DNA from: Acanthococcus lagerstroemiae | Lineage: Eukaryota > Arthropoda > Insecta > Hemiptera > Eriococcidae | Direction of reading: 5' to 3' | Length of the DNA: 64,000 nt | Assembly: GCA_031841125.1 (NCBI GenBank) | Contig: CM063110.1 | Location: 35,851,214-35,915,213, forward strand | Part shown: one piece after another, positions 20,482 to 30,890 of the stretch | How the letters are laid out: each line of letters opens with the position of its first letter | How positions within the stretch are numbered: position 1 is the first letter of the stretch | Position numbers and translations under genes: made by a program | Notes under the pieces: generated by a model | Seen by the model: the letters and a program-made list of their open reading frames with translations, nothing else | The model's database searches: none | Told to the model about the DNA's origin: nothing

Positions 20482-22436
20482 TGCGGTGCTCTCCACCGTG
20501 ATCGACTTTTTTAAGGTTCGCGACTTCTTTTGTAAATAGTTCTATGATCGCGAACTGTTAGCCATTTATTCATCCATCAAATACTTCCGTTTTCTGCTCG
20601 ATGGTCGTCCATTCACAGTTTTCTGTGACCAGGAGCCTTTGAGCTACGCCTTTTCTCAAAATCTCGACAAGGCTTCCCCGCGACAGTTTCGCTACCTCGA
20701 TTTTATCGGACAATTTTCGACTGATATTCGCCATTTACCCGGTGAGAAGAATGCCGCTGCCGATGCGTTCTCGCGCATCAGCGCCATTAGCAATTATACC
20801 CTCATATCCAGTCACGATCTCGCCGACTCTCAAACTTCAGACCCAGAACTGCAAAAACTTCTCGAAAATCCGAATTGCGCATTAAAGCTCCAAAAAGTCA
20901 CTGTCGATGACACTCAGCTTTATTGTGACATCTCAAAGACTGGTTATGTACGTCCCTATGTTCCTCTCCCGCTTCGTCGACAGGTTTTCTTACATTACTA
21001 TGGCCTCGCACATCCTGGCGTGAAGCGAAGCCAACATCTGATTTCGTCCCGTTATGTCTGACCCAACATGAAACGTGATGTTGGCCTCTGGATGCGTTCA
21101 TGCATTCCATGCCAAAAATCAAAAATTTCCAAACATACCATCGCCCCCCTGTCAAGCTTTGATTCGACTGAGGAACGTTTTCAGCACGTACACATCGATA
21201 TTATTGGTTCTCTCCCAATCAGCGATGGCTATGAATACTGCTTGACAATGATCGACCGTGCTACACGTTGGCCTGAAGTAGTTTCATTTCGCGACATAAC
21301 TGCCCAAACTGTGGCGCAAGCATTTGTTTCGACCTGGATCTCTCGATTCGGTTGTCCATCTCTACTCACTAGTGTAATCAGGGTAGACAATTCGAATTTG
21401 AACTTGCCCGAAACCTTTTTCAATATTTTAATATTAAACGCATTCGCACTACGGCATATCATCCACAGAGCAATAGACTGATCGAGAATTTCCATCGTAC
21501 CCTTAAAACTTCCTTAACTGCCCTCCTCGACTCTCCTAATTGGGTTTCTCACCTTCCTCTCGTCCTCCATTCATTACGATCGTCCATTAACTCTGATTCG
21601 GAATTCTCACCAGCGGAAGCACTGTACGGGCAACCCCTTTGCCTGCCCGGAGACTTTTTCGTCCCATCTTCTAGTCAACACCGCTCTGGAATACTCCAGC
21701 GTATTTCCGAAGCGGTGGACTCCTTCCGTAAGCAAAAGCATCACTCCCAGAAACGTTCCTACGTGCCTCCAACGCTGGCAACATGCACGCATGTCTTTCT
21801 CCGAGATGATGCCCAGCACCCATCTTTCACTCCGGCGTATAAAGGCCCGTACAGAGTACTGAAGCGCTACGATAAGGTGTTCATCCTCGACAATCCTCCT
21901 CGTAAGTCTCTCTCTGTTTCCTTAGATCGACTGAAGCCTGCAACGCTTCTTCCCGAAGTACCGTTAACTTCTCCCCTTGTTCATCCTCCGAATTACTTTC
22001 CTGTCCCTTTCACTCCGAATGAGTCAGTTTCCTCTCCAACTTCTCCTGAAACTCAGCCGTCCTCTACTCAGACCTCCGCCAGTGCTGCGCAACTGAAAAC
22101 TCGCTCAGGACGCGTAGTAAAGCCGGCAGTCAAATTTCAAATGTAACTATGTAAAATAATGAAAATTTTCTCTAATTTTTTTTCTTTCTCTCTTCAATTA
22201 TCCGGCTAGGCAGTGACTCGATGTTCGTGAATCAATCGTCTTTTACAGTCTTCTTCTGGAATCGTCTTTTGAAGTCATCTCATACTCTCGCTCTCACTTA
22301 TTATTTTCTCGGCTCGCTTTTTCGAAATTCAGTGTAAATATACTCGTCCTTCTGAACACGCCACCAAAGACTTTTTTTTTCTTTTTTTTTTTTAATAGTG
22401 ATAACTCGCTCGTGCTGTAGCCTCCAAAGCGCTACA
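20482..22436 (+). mobile_element. Ty3/gypsy retrotransposon fragment inside LINE-B copy 2
   Basis: The insertion interrupts LINE-B after LKS. GCAA lies on both sides (20478-20481 and 22437-22440), and the inserted DNA begins TG and ends CA, as expected for an LTR element. However, pol RNase H sequence starts only about 80 bp from the left edge, and I see no copy there of the right-hand 300 bp that should be the 3' LTR. The 5' LTR, gag, protease and most of RT are therefore missing. The region 22147-22436 after pol is probably 3' UTR/LTR. Confidence 0.75.
20553..22146 (+). pseudogene. gypsy-type pol remnant: RNase H and integrase
   Basis: Residues of the retroelement polyprotein appear in order. 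First is RNase H (YDRELLAIY, then the LPGEKNAAADAFSR block near 20735-20775). Next is the integrase zinc finger (H-x5-H at LHYYGLAHPG, then C-x2-C in CIPCQKSK). The integrase core follows (HVHIDIIGSLP, RATRWPEV). The C-terminal chromatin-side region is at 21830-21960 (AYKGPYRVLKRYDKVFILDN). An in-frame TGA at about 21059-21061 and a frameshift around 21370-21480 break it, and the second catalytic D region is garbled. The ending with a proline/serine-rich tail is typical of insect gypsy-like elements. No envelope gene is seen. Confidence 0.85.
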
Positions 22437-23081
22437 GCAAGATGAAGTTGTAGACACGAAAATCAGAATATGGGAGAATACTATCGTACCTGTCCTTACC
22501 TACGGGGCCCAGACCTGGGCAACTACCCAAAAACAAGAAAAAAAAAAAAAAAGATTCAGACGACACAAAATTCCATGCTTAGAAGCATTCTGAAATTAAA
22601 AATTAAAGACCATGTTAAAATAGAAGAAATAGTCAGTCAAACTAAAGCCAAAAATATCTGGGCAACCATTAAAAAACTAAAATGGAATTATGCGGGACAC
22701 TTGGCTAGGGAAAACGTAATGAAATGGAATAGAATTCTAACGATGTGGGTCCCGCACCAGGGCTATAGAAACAAGGGGAGACCGGTCAAACGGTGGACCG
22801 ACGAGTTGGTCCAAGAAATCGGAGGTCATTGGCCGTCGGTAGCAAAGGACAAAGTGAAATGGAGGGATGCGACGGAGAGCTATACCTGAAAAAGGATAGC
22901 CGAAGGAGGAGTCAGTGTGGGGTGGGTTCACCCACCTAAATAACTAAAATGCAAATCCAAATCGAATATCTATATCGCGTGTATATGGCTCCTTATTGGG
23001 CTAAGCATTATAATAAAAATAAATAATAAAAATGGCCCAACTGAAAATTTCTCGAAGGATGTTAGCAGGCTTGTTTTAGAC

Positions 23082-23168
23082 TAAGGGCCAGTATTATAAA
23101 ACTTAGTTAGAAATAACCACCGGTTAACCGTCGATTATTTCTAACCAAGTTTTATAATGCTGGCCCTA
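23082..23168. mobile_element. 87-bp palindromic mini-MITE
   Basis: The sequence is one hairpin: left arm TAAGGGCCAGTATTATAAAA, right arm its near-perfect reverse complement ending CTGGCCCTA, with CCGGTTAACCG at the centre. AGAC flanks both sides (23078-23081 and 23169-23172), suggesting a 4-bp target duplication. It has no coding capacity. Confidence 0.75.
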
Positions 23169-23689
23169 AGACGTTGCCATTTATGAAGCCTTTCAGATTC
23201 CAATATTTCTCTTTAAGAGAGGGACATTCGCTCCTACATTACACGTACCTTCTCCATGTATCCGCGTCAGTAAGGCTTTTTTCTGATAAAAATGAATTCG
23301 AAAAGCGAAATAAAAAATTTTTAATATGATTATTACTGAGAATTCGTATTTGTTCCTGTTTTTAGCTAGTTTTAGATTTGATCTCGAAACTCTGATTTGA
23401 AATTGTGATATATCAGGTGGAAGGAGGGATAAATTTTTATGCAATACAGTGTCAATCGGGCGGCTCCGAGTTGCGGCCCATTTCACTTTGAGCAGCCGAA
23501 TGGCGTCCCTACAGGAAGTCCGAATTGCGTCCGACCAGAAGTCGAATTGCGTCTCTATCAAACTCCACATTTTCTTCAGCTAGTGTGATTAGAAATGTGG
23601 AGGAGTCTTCAGAGCAACTTGCGCGATAACCACATTAATTAACAAATTCGTGCCCAAAAATGAATTACGTAAAATTAGCACAGACGGAG

Positions 23690-24150
23690 CACAAACGATT
23701 GCCTCCATTTTACTCTTTTCAATCCTCTGTCTAACCCCTTCTTCAGAAACCATTTCTTCGGCACCCCCAAAAACAAACCTCAACGTCTTGGGAAGGGGGG
23801 CAGCATAAACGACGGGGTTTTCAGTACAAACCAGCACAAACGATTGACATAATTTTCAATCCCCTAGGTGAAGTGGGGGTGCTGTCGTTTCTACGGCACC
23901 CCCAAAAGTTTCCTCAAATATCTCAGGAAGGGGGCAGCACAAACGACGGGATTATCAGCACAACCCAGTATAAACGTAGCACAAACGATTGATACCATTT
24001 TCGATCCTCTAGGGGAAAGTAGGGGTGCTGCCGTTTCTACAGCACCCCAAAAGTTATCTCAAATATCTCTGGAAGGGGGGCAGCACAAACGATGCGGTTT
24101 TCATCACAAACCAGCACAAACGTAGCACAAACGAATGGCACATATTTCAA
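23690..24150. repeat. About 140-bp tandem repeat, just over 3 units
   Basis: The block GGGGGGCAGCACAAACGA recurs near 23796, 23930 and 24076 (steps about 134 and 146 bp), together with CCAGCACAAACG and TTTCTACGGCACCCCCAAAA. Units differ by several percent and by small indels. Confidence 0.85.
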
Positions 24151-24279
24151 GTCCATGGGCGTGGGTAAGGGTTCCCAGGAAATGCACCTAACAATCAGCA
24201 GGTCATCATTCTAATCATACGTACGCTGTGCATGTTCCGATCCGACTTGAAAGCCAGTATGTACATGTGGAGTTTAGTA

Positions 24280-24456
24280 CAGGCCTAAAGAAAGGGGGGC
24301 AAATGGGTATTTTGTCCTCGGGCCCGGGGAAGCTGGGGGACCGACAGAGAGAAAAAAAAAATCGCAGAAAAAGTAAAAAAGACGAAAATTTGTTATGATG
24401 GGAGGGGCCTCTTTTATTTCTAGCCCCAAGCCCGGACGAAGCTCTCTGCAAGCCTG
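24280..24456. mobile_element. Possible 177-bp hAT-like MITE
   Basis: The ends CAGGCCTAAAGAAAG and (reverse complement) CAGGCTTGCAGAGAG are similar inverted termini. Flanks GTTTAGTA and GTCTGATA agree at only 5 of 8 positions, so the insertion is old or the call is wrong. It contains a CGGGCCCGGG box. Confidence 0.35.
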
Positions 24457-24990
24457 GTCTGATAGGGACGCAATCCAACTTCTGGTCGGACGCAATTCGA
24501 TCACTGTTCGGACGCAATTCGATCACTGTTCGGACGCAACTCGGATAAAACCCAGGACGAAATTCCACCCCTCTGGGCCACAGTTAAGCCCTCATTTTCT
24601 TCTTTCAGCCGTAACTCAGATGCAGCCTATCAATCGAGGTGAAAACATAGCGCGTCCTGTAACCCGCGCCATTGCAATCACAGGGCGTGTTACCGCTAGA
24701 TCAGAAAGATTGGTGCTGTGCGTGTGCATGTCATCATTGACAGTTCACTCAACGTCAACGCGTGACTGGTAAGCGAACTGTGACTGCGCACTGTTCGGCA
24801 CAGAGAAAGAAAACTCTAACGCAAACAAAGCCGCGTGGAAATCAACGGCAAACTACCCCGACTAGCCTGCCAAGGAGAGTCGCGCGTCAGATCAGCGACC
24901 ACCAACGTCCAACATCGTATACGGCACCGGCGAATTGTAGGTTTTAAGGGCTACACAGTTAATCCTCGATATCATTTCAACTTCCAAATC

Positions 24991-25506
24991 GGAAATTGTG
25001 TCACGGAAGGGAGGGACAACATTTACAGAAAATTCAGTATGTTTCAAATGAGACGCAAGTGAAAGTTTTGTGCCTCTAACAGCTACAATAAAAGAGGAAA
25101 AAAAAGAAAAGTTTTTACTACGCGATTTGCTATGTGTGTGTGTGATCCAATCCCCCCTCCCCCTTATAACACAACCACAGCGATAGTTCATGCCAACTTC
25201 ACCCCGTCTTACGTAATTTATTTCTGTGTGTACTGCGTAAAGGTCCAAAGTTACTTTTTCCCCTAGAACAAGAATAACGAGTTCTGTTCTTGCATGGAAA
25301 TCGTACGCAAGTTGTCGAATTTCTTGAAACGGTATAACCCCTGTGTCCCATGCGATAGGCAACATTTTCAACATTTCATCTAAATATACCATTCAAACTG
25401 GTTTGTTCCAGTCTTAAATGTTATTCTCGAATACCCACTCGCGTCTCATTTGAAACATACTGTATTTTCTGTAAATTTTGTCCCTCCCTTCAGTGATACA
25501 ATTTCC
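24991..25506. repeat. Inverted-repeat element with 71-bp arms
   Basis: The arm 24991-25061 (GGAAATTGTGTCACGGAAGG at its start) is repeated in reverse complement at 25436-25506 with only a few changes. The spacer is about 375 bp. No target duplication was found outside the arms. It may be a small transposon of unknown type. An open frame on the minus strand occupies most of the spacer. Confidence 0.7.
25065..25392 (-). CDS. Unrecognised minus-strand ORF inside an inverted-repeat element
   Basis: ATG at 25392 opens a frame that continues past the left arm of the inverted repeat to 24892. The first about 75 residues (starting MVYLDEMLKMLPIAWD and containing ELVILVLGEKVTLDLYAV) read like an ordinary mixed-composition protein. 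After that it becomes low-complexity and enters the repeat arm. I recognise no domain. It may be a captured gene piece, a transposon ORF, or chance. Confidence 0.2.
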
Positions 25507-26062
25507 AGCTTGGCTACAATCCGGTATGTGTAACGCTTCTTCTTCAAATGTTTTATGTTTTTAGGGCGATCAAATTGATTTTTTGGGTCGGCGTAGAAAT
25601 ACTACAACAAAGACTCCAAATTTATCAAGCAAAACGAGAAGAAATGAATGACATGTTTCAGTGCGTAGGTAAACGTAATGATGAGCTTAAAATTGAAATC
25701 CGTCTAGAGATCAACATTTGACGCCGGGAGTCGAATGTTGTCTTTTTTTTGAGATCCCTGTGGGTCAACACAAGCTGAACTTTGAAATAGTTCAACTCAA
25801 AAGAGTGAAAGTAGAAGACTGAAATGTATTATAAATCACGATTTCGTGATTCAGTATGATATGGGGGACAGCAGGGGTCATTTGAAAAAAGTAAATCTAG
25901 ATTCAGCACTTCACTATAATTTCGATACTTTCTGAAAAATGAATTGGGTTGTCTATGTTTAAGATGGGGATAAGAAGGTCACATGATTTACTAAACAGTT
26001 GATAATCGCGCGTATCATTATGAAAATCACTAAATACTAGCAGGGTTGTAGTTTTCACTTAC
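25507..26062. other. Intronic DNA, nothing recognised
   Basis: This lies just 3' (minus strand) of the CUB exon donor and is read as intron. A 49-codon open stretch on the plus strand at 25566-25721 is too short to support. Confidence 0.4.
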
Positions 26063-26261
26063 TTCGGCTCGTCTTCCAAAACGAACTCCTCGAAAACGAT
26101 CACGATTTTGTATGAGGACGGCGCGCTCAGGTACACCAGACAATTCTTATTATCCGGATAGTTCTGCGGAAACCCCGGTGTAGAAATCACAGCTCTGTCA
26201 TTATCTTCGGAAAAACCAATCTTCTGGTTACACTCTTGTTTCCGTAAGTTCGGTAACCGAT
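26063..26261 (-). CDS. Host exon: N-terminal half of a CUB domain
   Basis: Reading the minus strand, a good acceptor (TTTCTGTATTTAG) precedes 26261 and a good donor (GTAAGT) follows 26063. The 199-bp exon enters in phase 1 and leaves in phase 2. It encodes a CUB start: a cysteine in KQECNQ, then VISTPGFPQNYPDNKNCLVY with the typical S-P-G-F/Y-P-x-x-Y-P motif and second cysteine, then KIVIVFEEFVLE, the conserved hydrophobic strand. CUB domains mediate protein binding in extracellular proteins. The second half (third and fourth cysteines) must be in a further exon, which I could not find. The entry phase matches the exit phase of the lectin exon at 36493-36726, so both probably belong to one gene. 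Confidence 0.85.
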
Positions 26262-27044
26262 CTAAATACAGAAAAAAATAAATAAAATTAAATACAAAGT
26301 GGTGACTCAAATTTTGCGCTGTAAACGAGGGCACAGTCGACGTTAAATGAAAATATACAGCAACGGATGCAAGCTAGTCGTCGTCGGAATTAATTAACAT
26401 CCAAGATGGAAAAAGATACACGGGTAATTCGAGATGGAGATGTTGACTGACTGACGTGTTCTCGGAATACGTCGGTTGAAGGTGAAGTATCACTTCGCCA
26501 AAATCGAGGATGACGAGGCCGTTACTCGATATCAAGAAACCTGATAGACTTTTGAAAATTACAAACAAAAAGCGAAGAAGAAATAACGTCGCAACGTCTC
26601 ACTGCGTAAAAGCTAACGAGGCCATAGGCATACATGAAAAGGGGGGCAGTCCAGTCCTCTAAATCCTCTGAAAGTACCCCTCCAACTGAAAAATTATACG
26701 AGAGAAAGAATTTTGAACATTATTTTGATATTTCGCATCCCTCTTGAACACCCTCCCCACTCCAGGTCGGCTATTTATGCTTATGAACGAGACTATGATT
26801 GAAACTCGTTCAGTGGATCATATTACCGTTTACTAAATTTGAAATGTCTCACTGAAGTCGGATGTCATTACCCCCGACAAACTCTGTCCCTCGTAATCAC
26901 ATAGCGCAGAGCTCGTAACGGCTGCAGTTACATTCATCGCACTTCCCAAATCCGAGCCAGTGATCAATTAATTTTGAAAATGGTCCACAGGGCAGGCCCG
27001 TCGCTCCTGACCAACGTTTTCAATTGCGCGTTGCAGGTGGGGGA
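26262..27044. other. Intronic DNA, no gene
   Basis: No supported feature. It contains short G/C-rich TE-like scraps near 26640 and 26990. Confidence 0.4.
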
Positions 27045-28025
27045 TCTTCTTTATTATATGCATCTCCCATGCGGGAGGTTGTAACCGACATGATACTTAC
27101 AATTTACAACTTACAATTAAGCTATTTATGGTTAATCTTATTCTGTTCCGTAGTTCGGTCCAGCATGGTCAGCCTCTCTTGATCTCTTCCCCGGAATTTT
27201 TCCAGTAAGAACAGTTCGTCACTCGCCATTTTGTTTTAAATAAACTGTCGCTTGCTTCGTTTAACCGTTTTCAACAGAATTGGGCTGTCAATTCCCACTT
27301 TACTTAGTGCTTCTTTGTTCCGGATCTTCTCCGTCCACTTGATTCTGTTAATTCTTCTGTATGTCTACATTTCGAACGCATTTTGATTCTTCTTTCAGCT
27401 TCCTTCGACGCTATCCACGTCTCCGCCGTGTATCTTGCAACAGACCATTCATAGAATTTTAGTATTTTTATGAGAAGTTCCATCTTCATTTTGTGGTCTC
27501 GCAGTATCCTTTCCAGATTGTTGAAAGCTGCTCTGGCCATGCCCAAATGAGTTCTTTCTTCTTCTTCTTCGTCTCTACCGTCTTCGGTTATAATGACGCC
27601 CAGGTACTTACATATTATATTTTGTGACTTCCTCAAGCTGCACGCTATCCACTTCAATACGTATTGGTTTACTGCCTTCCATTCTTCCAATCTACATAAT
27701 GTTGGTTTTTCCTGCATTTATCTTTATTCCGTAGCGTTTTTCCTTCCTCATTCAGCTTGGTCACCATTAATTACAGTTGGCTTGGTATTCCTGCAATGGG
27801 CATACGGTCATCTGCGCAGCATATACTGTTTAATTTCACACCGTTCACTCCAAACCCCATTTTTTGGAAGACTTTGGTTTTTGTTATCTCTTCGGTGCAT
27901 ATTTGTTTATTGAACAGTCTCGGTGAAAGTGGGCATCCTTGCCTTACGCTATTTTCGATTGCGCACGTTCTTTCTGTTAGATGACCTCCAACAATAATAT
28001 TATGGATAGCGTTATTCGTAGGTAC
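27045..28025 (-). pseudogene. LINE-C, 3' half (RT C-terminus)
   Basis: The minus strand encodes NSVRQGCPLSPRLFN (about 27925-27965), a degenerate catalytic box CCADD (about 27818), KYLGVIITEDGRDEEEEERT with MARAAFNNLERILRDHKMKM, and the C-terminal AETWIASKEAERRI. This is the order of a LINE reverse transcriptase after motif B. Several frameshifts break it. A likely 3' end with AATAAAG lies near 27045. The matching 5' half is at 32217-33219, and DNA of 28026-32216 has been inserted between them. Confidence 0.8.
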
Positions 28026-28197
28026 CGTACCGACGGCTAAAATGTTATTTGCAGGTACCATATCGGACGGCTGAAATCTAACACTTAGGTATCAGGAAAA
28101 ATTTTTAATCATGATGACAAGTGAAATATTACGTCATTTCTACAAGTAGAATAAATCGAAAATAATTACATGAATAGTTAGTAACGCGCATATGTAC

Positions 28198-28485
28198 TTA
28201 TAAGTAGCAAAGTGGACACGTGTCGTATTCAATGATACAATCCTCATGTACGTTAACAGAGCAACAATCAGTAATGATGGTGCCATTGTCGAGCGGATTC
28301 TGACAAATAGGACACTTACGAGATCGACGTTGTCTTTTTGGCTTAATCGGTCCTTTTTCTGGAATGCATTTACGTTTTCGCATTTGTGACGCTGGTTTGG
28401 CTATTGTCACAGTTCTATCTGCATCGGACTTGTTAAATGCGCAGAGCTGACGGATGTGCCGTTTTGGTCGCCCTCGAGCTTTCAC
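28198..28485 (-). CDS. AT-hook-like and RING-like zinc finger, C-terminal part of a MULE-type protein
   Basis: This 95-residue frame begins KARGRPKRHIRQL, an AT-hook-like basic segment, and has a basic middle. It ends with a cysteine-rich finger: CPICQ, then DCC, VHEDC and CPLC (C-x2-C, C-C, H-x2-C, C-x2-C), the spacing of a RING/RING-H2-like fold. The first codon printed is not a convincing start (GTG). The frame overlaps the end of the upstream FAR1-type frame by 4 bp but is offset by two bases, so the two read as one broken gene. Such C-terminal fingers could bind zinc and partners. A ubiquitin-ligase role is not implied. Confidence 0.55.
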   Translation of the reverse strand: MKARGRPKRHIRQLCAFNKSDADRTVTIAKPASQMRKRKCIPEKGPIKPKRQRRSRKCPICQNPLDNGTIITDCCSVNVHEDCIIEYDTCPLCYL

Positions 28486-29036
28486 CTACGAATTTTTTGC
28501 GTGGAGAGATTTTTATCAAATTTATTCTGTATGACTCGCGAAATCTGGCTCACCTTGCAATTTGCATCATGAAGATCAGATATGACGCCCCTCTCAACTT
28601 CATCCACGTCACACACTCCGAAAGCATTTTCACTGACCTCGTGATTATGGTCCAGATTCACGGACGTTATTCTCACAATAGATGTACTGGCGGGCTTGAA
28701 ACATGTTATCTTCGCTGTACATGATAGGTAATTATATCGTAGGTTTGACCGTTTACCAGTACTGCTTGATGTACGTTTAACACCATGTCGGCAGTGAAGG
28801 GTTACCTGCTTCTTGTTATTAGTCGTCACAATGAACGGTTGGTGGTTCTCCTTACAAAACTTATGAAATTCACTGATGAATACTTCATAACTATCGAACT
28901 CTTTTCCTACAACACTGAAAGTATATTCATTATACATCTGTTTAAAATCAGCCGCAAGACGAAAGTGAAGCTCAGTACATAATAGAAGTCGTGTATGAAG
29001 GTAGAGATTAGTCGCGTCGTTTGTCACTGCCTGCAT
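28482..29036 (-). CDS. FAR1/WRKY-GCM-type DNA-binding N-terminus of a MULE transposase
   Basis: The 184-residue frame is similar to the N-terminal DNA-binding part of FAR1/MULE transposases: FDSYEVFISEFHKFCKENHQ, then HCRHGVKR, YLSCTAKI and NLDHNHEVS, giving the C...C...H-x-H zinc-binding pattern of WRKY-GCM1 domains. The likely true start is the methionine of MYNEYTFSVVG rather than the upstream end of the frame. After the motif, DVDEVERGVISDLHDA to QKIRR is the usual linker, but the DDE core, the C-x2-H motif and the SWIM finger that should follow are absent. The next coding DNA is the RING-like segment. It may be a deletion derivative that can bind but not cut. Confidence 0.7.
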   Translation of the reverse strand: MQAVTNDATNLYLHTRLLLCTELHFRLAADFKQMYNEYTFSVVGKEFDSYEVFISEFHKFCKENHQPFIVTTNNKKQVTLHCRHGVKRTSSSTGKRSNLRYNYLSCTAKITCFKPASTSIVRITSVNLDHNHEVSENAFGVCDVDEVERGVISDLHDANCKVSQISRVIQNKFDKNLSTQKIRR

Positions 29037-29738
29037 TCCTTCCTGTTCATACCCCGATCTGCGTTTTTAAGCTTATGACACTATCTGTGGCAAAAAAAAA
29101 GTGCTCAAGTCTGTAAATTTTGCAAATTTGTGGTAAAAGTGTGGTAAATATTTAGATCCGCCCCTTTTATCACTGGAAATATGTCACACGGCCTCCGTGA
29201 CATTAAAGTGTCACAAATATGCTTGTGTGTGACAGTTTATGTTGACATATTTAAGCAGAAAACTGCTTATTTGTGGCAATGAGAGAACTTAGAAATTAAA
29301 TAATTAATCGTTATACTTAAATTCAACTCTGAACATTAATTATAATTTTAAATTTCTTTGCGGTCTCAGATCGTTGTTCATAAGAAAATAGAATGAAGGA
29401 TTCACACTCATCGGCACGGCCATATGCCCACTACACTTGCAAACACCCACACACGCACGCATACAAACACAGAAAACCAGTACGCGGTAATGCCGAATGA
29501 GATAATATTGTCTTGTACTAACTGGGATTGTGCTCTCATTGCTGTGTTAATACAGAGTGGCATAGCCATTTGAAATTTGACGAGTATTTGCATCAACCAC
29601 GAACTAAATACTACTTATAATTTATGATTTTATATTTAAATATATTTCGTGTATGTGTTGCTGTGCTCCTTGACCACCACGTGTGCGAATGAAATACATG
29701 GCTACAATGAAAACGAGTAAGTTACCTAATTATAATTA

Positions 29739-29949
29739 TTATCCTGTGTATTTTTTCCTCTTTCAGTCTGTTCTGTTATTTGGAGCTTCATAGTATATAT
29801 ACGAGTATATATTTCAAAATCACTGGTAAACAGCGCGTGTATGTTCCTCACGCTGTTCACCAGTGATTTCAAAATATACTCGTATAGGTATATACGATGA
29901 AGCTCCAAATAACAGAACAGACTGTAAGAGGAAACAATACACAGGATAA
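29739..29949. repeat. 211-bp near-perfect hairpin
   Basis: The left arm from TTATCCTGTGTATT (29739) and the right arm ending AATACACAGGATAA (29949) are reverse complements with only scattered mismatches and small indels over about 100 bp, around a loop near 29840-29848. It may be a foldback MITE, flanked by TA-containing sequence. If transcribed it would give a long double-stranded hairpin RNA. Confidence 0.88.
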
Positions 29950-30614
29950 GTATATGATAATCTTCCTCCGGATGATCTTCGCTGGCGGAATTTTTCTGTA
30001 GAATAACATCCTTTATAAGTATCTACGCTTGTTCACCTGATAGATAAGCTGGAATCAACATAGCTGCATGATACCTGTATTTTGTGATTGCACTGCGCTG
30101 AGAGAATAATATCCGTGCATTTTGGAATTGCTGGCAGTTTGTATTCTGAGAAGGAGCGCTCCAACATCAACCAAAACCAAAAGTGCATATAAATAAGAAC
30201 TCAATATTTTGGGATTACACGAAATTCACTTCGGACGTACATACATTTTCGAGTTACTTCAGTCACGTGGCGTCCTGCATACATCGCTTTGGCTTCATTT
30301 TATCTTTCAGATCATCAAATTTATTCGTACATACGTAATTTTGTGATTTTTAATGGGTACCTTGTAATTTTTAATATTTAATTTCGGATCAGAAGCTCAA
30401 CTTGGACGGTTGGGCAGTTTTTCGGCATTTATCCTACTTTCGGCATTTATACTCCATTTGAGTATTATACAGTGTGTGGTGCACGAGGACTCCGCACCAG
30501 TATATACTTATACTACTTGTGATATTATACTGGCGGAACATGAGAAAACGCACAAATATTCAGATTCTGATAATGTGGGACAAGGTAACGAAAATATATA
30601 CATTTCGAAATAAT

Positions 30615-30890
30615 ACCGTAAAAGTAGAACAATTGTACAAAAGAATTAATTCGCCATCTGCTTTGTTGTAATCGATAAATAGTAAGTTTATATTTATGTG
30701 TATGTTGTACTCTCTAGCTTTTTCTATTATTTGGTTAAAGACAAACATCTGGTCAATTGTGGAACATTTTTTCCAGAAACCCGCCTTCTCCTTTGATTCG
30801 TTGGAATCTAAAATATCCTCTCCTTTAGAGTTTTTAGATAAGTTTTACCTATATTCGAGTTAGGCTTATTGGCCTGTAATTATTTACATT
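30615..30890 (-). pseudogene. LINE reverse transcriptase scrap
   Basis: The minus strand encodes FWKKCSTIDQM, then NQIIEKAREYNIHI and LLFIDYNKA, the blocks of a LINE RT around motif A (compare QAGFRKKYSTLDH and FIDYNKAFD of LINE-A). A PISL-like trace lies just upstream. Coding is lost right after motif A. It is a short truncated fragment. Confidence 0.65.

Larger units (their letters stand above)
19460..23035 (+). mobile_element. LINE-B copy 2, split by a gypsy fragment
   Basis: Plus-strand LINE ORF2 remains run from 19460 (PGPDGIEND-like) through LFNWVLSSGLP, NNYRPISLSSNIGKAF, a degenerate IDFNEAFDS-like block and KRGVKQGDPLSP. They continue through LKFADDIAIIAK (about 20173-20208) and YKYLGQTISIDNK to 20481. 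They resume at 22437 with TYGAQTWAT, SMLRSILKLKIKD, YAGHLAREN, MWVPHQGYRNKG and RPVKRWTDELVQ, ending at about 23035 in an AATAAA-rich 3' end. The 5' part is missing and several frameshifts are present. The break at 20481/22437 is the gypsy insertion. Confidence 0.85.
23458..24550. mobile_element. Inverted-repeat element of the GGGCG...GCGTCC family (boundaries uncertain)
   Basis: The left edge GGGCGGCTCCGAGTTGCG matches the termini of the element at 34344-34874 (GGGCG, then GAGTTGCGTCCCA). Clustered GAATTGCGTCC motifs at 23523-23560 are mirrored at 24466-24545 (GGACGCAATTCGATCACTGT repeats). The core is a tandem repeat array (23690-24150). The right terminus and target duplication could not be located, so the family call rests on shared end motifs. 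Confidence 0.45.

Noticed and set aside
25566..25721. 49-codon plus-strand open stretch with acceptor-like sequence in front
   Set aside because: Opposite strand to the host gene, no homology recognised, and expected by chance in this composition.
30410..30613. Short ORF with a hydrophobic N-terminus (signal-peptide-like)
   Set aside because: Starts with TTG, is only 67 codons, and lies inside a non-coding inverted-repeat element.
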